Source: Psychrobacillus sp. FSL K6-2836
Lineage (GTDB): Bacteria; Bacillota; Bacilli; Bacillales_A; Planococcaceae
Length of the DNA: 64,000 nucleotides
Assembly (NCBI RefSeq): GCF_038003085.1
Contig: NZ_JBBOOM010000001.1
Location: 806,001 to 870,000 of the forward strand
Reading direction: 5' to 3'
Shown here: positions 57,781 through 64,000 of the stretch, one piece after another
Layout: each line of letters starts with the position of its first letter
How positions within the stretch are numbered: position 1 is the first letter of the stretch
Program-made: the position numbers and the translations under genes
The notes under the pieces: generated by a model
What the model saw: the letters and a program-made list of their open reading frames with translations, nothing else
Told to the model about the DNA's origin: nothing
Database searches by the model: none

Positions 57781-60700
57781 TTATATTTTACCTCTAGTTT
57801 CTCTATCAAACAAACTGTAGATTATTGGAACTACGTATAGAGTGAGAAAAGTGGAACTTATTAATCCACCAATAACAGTTATTGCCATTGGCTGATTGAT
57901 CTCAGTACCTTCTCCTATACCTAAAGCTAAAGGTATAAGTCCTAATATTGTCGTCAGCGCAGTCATCAATATTGGACGAACACGATCGCGGACAGATGTA
58001 ATAATTGCCTCATACGAAGAAATACCTTCCATTTTCCGTTGATTAATATAATCGACTAAGACAATACCATTATTTACGACAATTCCAACCAATATTAAAA
58101 TTCCAATTATGGCTGAAATACTAATCGGCAAATTCGTGGTGAAGAGTCCTATGAAAATACCTATAACTACAAGTGGAACGGTAAACATAATAACAAAAGG
58201 ATATTTGTATGATTCAAACTGAGCTGCCATCACGATAAATACTAATACCACTGCCAGTAATACCGCCAATATCATATCATTCTTGGAGTTATCCAATAAT
58301 TCTCGATCGCCACCAAAAGATACTGCAATATCCTCTGGAAGTTTCTGATCCTGTATAATCTCGTCAACTAGATCTGACATTTCACCAAGTGAATACTTGG
58401 ACTCATATTTTACTGAAAATGACACCGCACTTGCTTGGTCAACACTTCGAATGGCGACGGGACCTTCAGCTATTTCTACATTTGCAACCTCTTGTAGTGC
58501 AATATACTGACCTGAAGGAGTACGTAATTGCAATTGCTTTAATTGTTCCAAATTACTTCGATACATTTCATCATATTTCACATAAACGCCTAATACTTTG
58601 TCGTTTTCATCAATAATTTGAGAAGTTAAAACCCCTCTCGTCATATTATTTACGGTCTGCGCAATTTGGGCGGGAGCAACTCCATATTCTGTAGCTTTCT
58701 CTCGAATAACATTAATCTGTACCTCTTCCATCTTAGTGCTTAAGTCATTTGTAACTTTGACAACTCCATCTAAGCTTTCTAAATCTTGTTGTAAGTTAGT
58801 AATTGCTGCGTTCAATACACTCTTATTGTTAGATGACACAGTAAATGACACAACATTTGGAGAAGAGCCAGAAGCAGTCTGCACATTGAAATTTATTTCT
58901 GCAGCAGCTCCTACAGCATTTACTACTTTTGGTTGCACTTCATCTACAAAGGTAAAAACCGAACGTTTTCTATCCTCTAATGCTTTTAACTTTACTGAAA
59001 TTTCAGCTGTATTAGAACTTGAGCTTCCTCTAGACTGCCCTTCTTGGCTGCCTCCTACAAAGCTCACATAAACTTCTATATCCTCTTCTTTTTGTAGGAT
59101 CTCTTCCACTTTGTTCACCACAGTATCTGTGGCTGTAAAAGAGGAGCCCTTTTCAAGATTTATCGAAATAGTGACAAATCCTTCGTCCGTTGCTGGCAAA
59201 AATTCTGTTCCAACGCGGAACAAACCGATTACAGAAACAATCAACAAAATACCAGTAATCATTAGTATCATTGCACGATGACCTAATGTCCACTTAATCG
59301 ATCGTTCAAAATTATTATACGCTTTCGATCTTCTTCGTTTAGCTTCTAGATCTCCTTTTGGCTTTTTCAGTAGCTTACTTGCCATCATTGGAATAACAGT
59401 AATAGCAACTACCAATGACGCAATCAAACTAAATGAAATCGTAAGTGCAAATTCGGTGAATATCTGCCCTATTAAACCAGAGAGAAACAGAACAGGCACA
59501 AAAACAGCTATTGTAGTCAAAGTAGAGGCCGTAATTGCACCAGCTACCTCCTTCGTACCAATACTTGCTGCTTCTTTAGGTGTCTTTCCTAATCCTAAAT
59601 GCCTCTCTATATTCTCTATAACAACGATGGAGTTATCAACAAGCATCCCAATGCCAAGTGCTAGTGCCCCTAACGTCATAATATTTAACGAAAACCCAGC
59701 AAAATACATAAGAACAAACGTTACAATAACAGAATAAGGGATCGCCACACCAACAATAATTGGGCTTCTTATGCCTTTTAAGAATATAAACAAAATAATC
59801 ATGGCCAATAATCCACCCGTAATTAGGGTAGTTCCTATATTATTTATGGCAACTTTTACATAGTCCCCTTGATCAAAAAGTATATTTGCGTTGACATCCT
59901 GAAACGTTTCTTTTTCCAGTTGCTTATCTAATGCTTTTTGAAAAGCTGTAGAGACATTCGCTGTATTGGCATTAGATTCTTGGAAAACGGATAGTAAAAC
60001 AGCCGGTTCATCATTCGCTCTAGTTTCAGAAAATTGTTCTTGCTTCGTTAAATCGACAGTAGCCACATCTGCAATTGTGACAGTAGTTCCATCCAACGGA
60101 TTAACTGTCACTACCAATTTTTTTATATCTTCGACAGATGTTAAAATGCTAATTATTCTAGTAGTTAGTGATTTATCTTCATCTGTTTCAATGGGATTGC
60201 CTGGGAGGGAAATATTATTCGCTTGAATGACTTGTACAATATCCGTTTGTGTAAGTCCTTTGCTTTTTAATTTCTCTTGGTCCAGTAAAATCTGTACTTC
60301 TTCAACTAAAGAACCAGAGATATTAACACTTGCAACTCCCTCTGTCCTTAACAATTCTTTCTCTAATTGCTTTGCTATCAGCTGAATATCGTTGTTTGAA
60401 TTCTTCGTGTTCAATGATAGCTGGATAACTGGGAATTGTGCAGGATCAAACTTCAGAAATCTTGGTTTATCTGCCCCTTCAGGAAGAGGTGTAATATCGA
60501 TGCGTTGCATGACATCTAACTGAATCGCATCCATATCCGTCGACCAATCGAATTCTAATAAAATGAAATTAGCCCCTTCTTGAGAGGTACTGTTAACAGA
60601 TTTAATACCTGGTAATGTGCTAAGTGAAGCTTCTAAAGGCTTCGTAATTTTCTCATCAACCTCAACAGGACTTGCACCTTGATAATTTGTGACAACGACT

Positions 60701-60834
60701 GCAATAGGAGGATTTAAATCAGGTATTAAGGTAACAGGTATTTTAAAAAATGAAACCCCACCTAGAATTATGATTAAGAACATAATAACAGTTGTAAATA
60801 CGGGTCTTTTTATGGAAAAGTCACTAATTTTCAT
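57781..60834 (-). CDS. RND-family efflux transporter (SwrC/AcrB type)
   Basis: Proton-driven multidrug/lipid efflux pump of 1017 residues with 12 helices in the usual 1+5+1+5 pattern and two large extracytoplasmic loops. Recognisable: FSIKRPVFTTVIMF at the start, TLGALALGIGMLVDNSIVVIENIERH (helix 4 proton-relay Asp, near 390-410), and the mirrored ILVGIVVNNGIVLVDYIN in the second half. Gram-positive members such as SwrC act without an outer-membrane channel and confer surfactin resistance in B. subtilis; that role is not shown here. No adaptor gene is adjacent. Confidence 0.93.
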   Translation of the reverse strand: MKISDFSIKRPVFTTVIMFLIIILGGVSFFKIPVTLIPDLNPPIAVVVTNYQGASPVEVDEKITKPLEASLSTLPGIKSVNSTSQEGANFILLEFDWSTDMDAIQLDVMQRIDITPLPEGADKPRFLKFDPAQFPVIQLSLNTKNSNNDIQLIAKQLEKELLRTEGVASVNISGSLVEEVQILLDQEKLKSKGLTQTDIVQVIQANNISLPGNPIETDEDKSLTTRIISILTSVEDIKKLVVTVNPLDGTTVTIADVATVDLTKQEQFSETRANDEPAVLLSVFQESNANTANVSTAFQKALDKQLEKETFQDVNANILFDQGDYVKVAINNIGTTLITGGLLAMIILFIFLKGIRSPIIVGVAIPYSVIVTFVLMYFAGFSLNIMTLGALALGIGMLVDNSIVVIENIERHLGLGKTPKEAASIGTKEVAGAITASTLTTIAVFVPVLFLSGLIGQIFTEFALTISFSLIASLVVAITVIPMMASKLLKKPKGDLEAKRRRSKAYNNFERSIKWTLGHRAMILMITGILLIVSVIGLFRVGTEFLPATDEGFVTISINLEKGSSFTATDTVVNKVEEILQKEEDIEVYVSFVGGSQEGQSRGSSSSNTAEISVKLKALEDRKRSVFTFVDEVQPKVVNAVGAAAEINFNVQTASGSSPNVVSFTVSSNNKSVLNAAITNLQQDLESLDGVVKVTNDLSTKMEEVQINVIREKATEYGVAPAQIAQTVNNMTRGVLTSQIIDENDKVLGVYVKYDEMYRSNLEQLKQLQLRTPSGQYIALQEVANVEIAEGPVAIRSVDQASAVSFSVKYESKYSLGEMSDLVDEIIQDQKLPEDIAVSFGGDRELLDNSKNDMILAVLLAVVLVFIVMAAQFESYKYPFVIMFTVPLVVIGIFIGLFTTNLPISISAIIGILILVGIVVNNGIVLVDYINQRKMEGISSYEAIITSVRDRVRPILMTALTTILGLIPLALGIGEGTEINQPMAITVIGGLISSTFLTLYVVPIIYSLFDRETRGKI

Positions 60835-60946
60835 TTAGGGGGACCACCTTCTTATTTGCTCTTTCTATCATATGCCCTACAGAAGAAGAGTTCAAATTAA
60901 TTATTGCTAAAAAGTGAAAGGTAATACAGGATTTTGGGTGAGGGAT

Positions 60947-60987
60947 TTGCGATTCAGAGTATGGGACTTGCGATTTGGTATGAAACC
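60947..60987. repeat. Tandem 21-base imperfect repeat (2 units)
   Basis: Units begin with TTGCGATTCAGAGT at 60947 and TTGCGATTTGG at 60968, 21 bases apart, matching the array at 6340-6402. Confidence 0.65.
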
Positions 60988-60989
60988 TA

Positions 60990-61115
60990 GAAATGCTGTT
61001 GATTTCCGCTCCGGGCGGACGCTCACCCCCGGCATGGCTTCAGCCGCTTCCCTTGCTCAGTCCAGGGTCTTCAGCTCATGCATTCCGGCAGGAGTCGTCA
61101 CCCTGCGCTCCAATC
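60990..61115 (-). repeat. GC-rich dispersed module, inverted copy
   Basis: Reverse complement reads TGATTGGAGCGCAGGGTGAC, then ACTCCTGCCGG, AGCTGAAGACCCTGGAC and GAGCGGAAATCAACA. This is the GC-rich intergenic repeat pattern seen at 35660-35770 and, as I recall, widespread in Bacillales. A 99-codon frame across it is not a gene. Confidence 0.75.
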
Positions 61116-61134
61116 AACAATGTCCACTTTTAAT

Positions 61135-61445
61135 AAACAAGTTGGAATGGATACTAGTACAAAGAAATTTTACTGTGTTCATCTACGAGTGGATAATCGC
61201 ATTTCTAATTTAAAAGCGATCACAGATGATTTTTTCTCTAAATAAAATTTGACCAATATTATCATCTTAGCGATACACTTTGTCAAATCTTATGATGAAG
61301 TACTAGACACTAATTGATTGTAGTTGAATGTGGCGACTCCAGCGGGATAAGCGGAAAGCGTCCACAAGAAACGGAAATTACAGGATTATTCGTTCTTTAA
61401 AACCTAGCGAATCCAGTGTTCACGGGACATTTTTATATACTTTCT
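61135..61445 (+). repeat. Composite dispersed repeat, 3' half
   Basis: Matches the AT-rich part (GGATAATCGCATTTCTAATT, AAATTTGACCAAT) and a shortened GC-rich part (GGCGACTCCAGCGGG, GGAAAGCGTCC) of the 35140-35855 element, ending with the same AATCCAGTGTTCACGG tail. Confidence 0.8.
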
Positions 61446-61451
61446 TTTTAA

Positions 61452-61478
61452 AAATGACCACCTTTTAATAGGTGGTCT
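61452..61478 (-). terminator. Terminator after prfC
   Basis: GACCACC(8)GGTGGTC (61456-61477) with a minus-strand T-run, directly past the prfC stop. Confidence 0.88.
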
Positions 61479-61484
61479 TCTGCA

Positions 61485-63059
61485 TTAAAGTAAATTATAA
61501 AGCTTAATATGCTCGTATTTGTCCTGGAACCAACGAGTGGCGAACTCATTTTCAAATAAGAATACATAATTGTCATAACGATCTCTTACAAGCATAGAAC
61601 GCGGACCTGTCATCGATTCCTTCACTTCTTCTTCGTTCTCAATCCATCGAGCTACTTTAGATCCGATAGGTTCCATTCGGACCTCCACATTATATTCATT
61701 ATTCATACGATGCTCAAACACTTCAAATTGAAGCTGTCCAACAGCACCTAAAATAATTTCCTCCGTGTGAAGTGTTTTATAGTACTGAATAGCTCCTTCT
61801 TGCACTAATTGTAAAATTCCCTTGTGGAAATGCTTCGACTTCAGCACGTTTTTAGCAGTAACTTTAACAAATAGCTCAGGTGTAAATTGTGGAAGCTTTT
61901 CATAAGTAAAAGCTTTCTTACCCCCGACAACCGTGTCTCCTATTTGATAATTCCCTACATCGTAAAGTCCGATAATATCTCCTGCAACTGCCGTTTCTAC
62001 TGTTTCACGATCATCGGCTAAGAATTGTGTTGACTGCGTCACTTTAAACGTTTTTCCTGTACGAGCCAAAGTAACCGTCATACCTCTCTCAAACCTACCG
62101 GAAACGATACGAACAAATGCAATACGGTCACGGTGAGCTGGATTCATATTCGCTTGAATTTTAAAGATAAAACCAGAGAAGTCTTCGTTTAACGGATTTA
62201 TTTCTTCTTCCTTTTCTGTCACGCGAGGCTGAGGAGTAGGTGCAAACTGTAAATACGTTTCTAAAAATGTTTGGACCCCGAAATTAGTTAATGCACTACC
62301 GAAGAATACTGGAGTCAAATCGCCAGACAATACTTTTTCCTTATCAAAATCATTCCCAGCTTCGTTTAGCAACATAATATCTTCTATTGCCTGTGTGTAG
62401 TAGGAAGTTTTTTTCATCGAATGATCTACTGCAAGTTCTCCCTCATCGTCTAAAGGAAGAAATCTCTCCGATTCTTCTGTACGGAATTGCTCAATTCGTC
62501 CATTATAACGATCATAGATACCTAAGAACTCTTTACCCATACCAATTGGCCAGTTCATTGCATAAGATTGAATACCGAGAACCTCTTCTAGCTCTTCCAT
62601 TAGTTCAAGTGGTTCTTTCCCTTGACGGTCAAGCTTGTTTATAAAAGTAAAAATAGGAATGCCTCTCATACGACAAACTTTAAATAGTTTCAACGTTTGC
62701 GCTTCAATACCTTTTGCAGCGTCGACAATCATAACTGCACTATCAACTGCCATCAATGTACGATACGTATCCTCACTAAAATCCTGATGTCCAGGTGTAT
62801 CCAATATATTTATACGACAATTATTATAGTCAAATTGCATAACGGAGGAAGTTACCGAAATTCCACGTTGCTTTTCAATTTCCATCCAGTCTGATGTTGC
62901 AAATTTCCCTGATTTTTTTCCTTTAACTGTACCTGCATCACGAATAGCTCCACCAAAATATAAAAGCTTTTCCGTAATAGTTGTTTTACCAGCATCCGGG
63001 TGGGAAATAATTGCAAAAGTTCTTCGCTTTAATATTTCATCTTGTAATTTTATATCCAT
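61485..63059 (-). CDS. prfC: Peptide chain release factor 3
   Basis: Translational GTPase of 524 residues that recycles release factors RF1/RF2 from the ribosome after termination. G1 HPDAGKTT (20-27), G2 region [11 protein letters not shown]3 DTPGHQDF, G4 NKLDR; domain II covers about 300-400, and the C-terminal domain ends [18 protein letters not shown]. Full length for the family. AAGGAGATATAAC precedes the ATG. RF3 is patchy among Firmicutes; B. subtilis lacks it as I recall. Confidence 0.95.
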   Translation of the reverse strand: MDIKLQDEILKRRTFAIISHPDAGKTTITEKLLYFGGAIRDAGTVKGKKSGKFATSDWMEIEKQRGISVTSSVMQFDYNNCRINILDTPGHQDFSEDTYRTLMAVDSAVMIVDAAKGIEAQTLKLFKVCRMRGIPIFTFINKLDRQGKEPLELMEELEEVLGIQSYAMNWPIGMGKEFLGIYDRYNGRIEQFRTEESERFLPLDDEGELAVDHSMKKTSYYTQAIEDIMLLNEAGNDFDKEKVLSGDLTPVFFGSALTNFGVQTFLETYLQFAPTPQPRVTEKEEEINPLNEDFSGFIFKIQANMNPAHRDRIAFVRIVSGRFERGMTVTLARTGKTFKVTQSTQFLADDRETVETAVAGDIIGLYDVGNYQIGDTVVGGKKAFTYEKLPQFTPELFVKVTAKNVLKSKHFHKGILQLVQEGAIQYYKTLHTEEIILGAVGQLQFEVFEHRMNNEYNVEVRMEPIGSKVARWIENEEEVKESMTGPRSMLVRDRYDNYVFLFENEFATRWFQDKYEHIKLYNLL

Positions 63060-63125
63060 TCTGTTATATCTCCTTCTTATTCACTTACTAATCATATGGA
63101 TTTAGAGACAAAAAAACAAGTAAAA

Positions 63126-63165
63126 AAAGCACAAATACATAAGTTTACCCCGAAAAATGTTGGAA
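63126..63165 (+). repeat. Short dispersed repeat, degenerate copy
   Basis: AAAGCACAAATACATAAG, then ACCCCGAAAAATGTTGGA, aligns with the repeat at 48849-48893. Confidence 0.45.
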
Positions 63166-63199
63166 GAACGTAGCTACACCATACTTTTCTATTTTCCGA

Positions 63200-63345
63200 C
63201 ATTCAATCCTATCTTCTTAGTGATACGTGGGTGATGGTTCATCGCTTCCCCTCCTAAAACGCGTCCACCCGAAACGGGAATCAGCAGTACTCACTTTACT
63301 AAAGTCCCACGTAACCAGTGTTTACTGAATATTTTTATTTTATTT
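63200..63345 (+). repeat. GC-rich dispersed module, degraded copy
   Basis: GTGATGGTTCATCGCT, GCGTCCACCCGAAACGGGAATCAG and the AACCAGTGTTTACTG tail match the GC-rich part of the composite elements. It occupies most of the 318-base gap between prfC and the aminopeptidase gene. Confidence 0.6.
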
Positions 63346-63356
63346 CATTAAAAAAA

Positions 63357-63379
63357 AGAATCGGTTTTACCCGATTCTT
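63357..63379 (-). terminator. Terminator of the M42 peptidase gene
   Basis: AAGAATCGG(ttttac)CCGATTCTT with a minus-strand T-run; its 5' arm overlaps the stop codon. Confidence 0.82.
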
Positions 63380-64000
63380 AAGACATTTTTGCAAATACAT
63401 AACTATACAAAAGTTTAGCTGTGTTTTCCAACGAATCAATATGTGTACGTTCATATGCGTGAGAGGCTTCAATTCCTGGTCCCAATAGAGCATGCTTCAC
63501 ATCATACCCAGCACGAATAGCTGCGGAAGCATCTGATCCATAGTAAGGATAAATATCTAATTTATATTCGATATTTTCTTTTTTGGCTAACTCTACTAAT
63601 TGGCGAGTTAATTCATAATGGTAGGGTCCAGAAGAATCTTTTGCACAAATAGACACTGTATACTCATCCGACGATTGTCCGTCTCCAATAGCACCCATAT
63701 CAACAGCCAAATATTCTACTGTTTCAGCAGGTACGTTGGAATTACCCCCATATCCAATCTCCTCATTATTGGAAATATAGAAATGTGTTGTATGTGGTAA
63801 AGTCACATTAGTATCTTGAATTGTTTTGATTAATTGAAGTAGTAATGCTGTACTCGCTTTATCATCAAGATGACGGGATTTGATAAAACCAGTTTCAGTT
63901 TCTTCAAATCGAGGATCGAATGACACAAAATCTCCCACCTCTACACCTAACTTGCGTGTATCTTCTGCAGTTAATACTTTTTCATCTATACGGACTTCGA
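63378..64000 (-). CDS. M42-family aminopeptidase, 5' end beyond the window
   Basis: C-terminal 207 residues of a dinuclear-metal M42 peptidase (YsdC/FrvX/glutamyl aminopeptidase type). The frame is open to the window edge (beginning EVRIDEKVLTAEDTRKLG), so the GTG at 63938 is internal. Metal and catalytic residues seen: SRHLDDKAS (bridging Asp), SNNEEIGYGG (Glu pair), AVDMGAIGD, and His in EASHAYERTH. These cytosolic enzymes trim peptides and form large tetrahedral assemblies in other species; the exact specificity is not readable. Confidence 0.88.
   Translation of the reverse strand, partial: EVRIDEKVLTAEDTRKLGVEVGDFVSFDPRFEETETGFIKSRHLDDKASTALLLQLIKTIQDTNVTLPHTTHFYISNNEEIGYGGNSNVPAETVEYLAVDMGAIGDGQSSDEYTVSICAKDSSGPYHYELTRQLVELAKKENIEYKLDIYPYYGSDASAAIRAGYDVKHALLGPGIEASHAYERTHIDSLENTAKLLYSYVFAKMS

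Noticed and set aside
60914-61213. 99-codon frame on the plus strand
   Set aside because: Crosses the 21-base repeat and the inverted GC-rich module; translation is repeat sequence, a typical false gene call.

Overview
The window looks like chromosomal DNA of a low-GC, endospore-forming Bacillales bacterium. Three things point there: strong AGGAGG-type ribosome binding sites with ATG, GTG and TTG starts; proteins that read as close relatives of Bacillus subtilis proteins (PdhA-D, RNase J1, RpoY, CcpC, DarB/YkuL, FadH, CheV, YkwC, YkyB, MhqR, KtrC/KtrD, YkoY); and a Spo0E-like phosphatase plus a sporulation-type histidine kinase. A Planococcaceae-like genus (Psychrobacillus, Sporosarcina or Lysinibacillus type) is my guess, not a demonstrated fact.

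Layout, left to right. 1-10.4 kb: pyruvate dehydrogenase operon (pdhABCD, minus strand) with ykyA and def beside it, a sugar kinase/HAD pair, a tiny transcription unit encoding a basic 23-residue peptide, then rpoY-rnjA. 10.4-14 kb: a LysE-type exporter, an amino-acid permease, KtrC and a cytosolic redoxin. 14.2-20 kb: a spermidine/putrescine importer operon led by its XRE-cupin regulator (regulator-potABCD), then an MFS exporter. 20-22.2 kb: an apparently acquired patch with a winged-helix regulator, a membrane-anchored isochorismatase-fold hydrolase and the decayed C-terminus of a tyrosine recombinase. 22.2-34.1 kb: a tightly packed eight-gene operon combining a large exported protein, an ABC transporter, a Gln-Gly-repeat membrane protein, a MoxR ATPase, a DUF58 protein and two von Willebrand A membrane proteins. 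34.2-43.9 kb: ccpC, darB, fadH, a GGDEF-EAL protein, ykyB, a BASS symporter, cheV and ykwC. 44-47.5 kb: a second MoxR/DUF58/membrane-protein operon led by a 58-residue Spo0E-like gene. 47.6-56.6 kb: small conserved genes, a CPBP membrane protein, a lipoprotein, mhqR, a PAS histidine kinase, a radical SAM/B12 protein, ktrD, and the TerC exporter ykoY/meeY behind a yybP-ykoY manganese riboswitch. 56.6-64 kb: an SDR reductase, an RND pump, prfC and part of an M42 aminopeptidase.

The backbone genes (ykoY, ktrD, mhqR, ykvS, ykwC, cheV, ykyB, fadH, ykuL, ccpC ... ktrC, rnjA, rpoY, ykrA, def, ykyA, pdhABCD) follow the B. subtilis order as I remember it, in reversed orientation. The eight-gene VWA/MoxR operon, the recombinase-marked patch and the polyamine operon sit between ccpC and ktrC as a lineage-specific block.

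Gaps between operons carry families of dispersed non-coding repeats. One is a ~180 bp element that folds into a single long hairpin with a central palindrome. Another is a GC-rich module; together they form ~700 bp composites that recur at several places in both orientations. No rRNA, tRNA, CRISPR array or intact transposase was seen.
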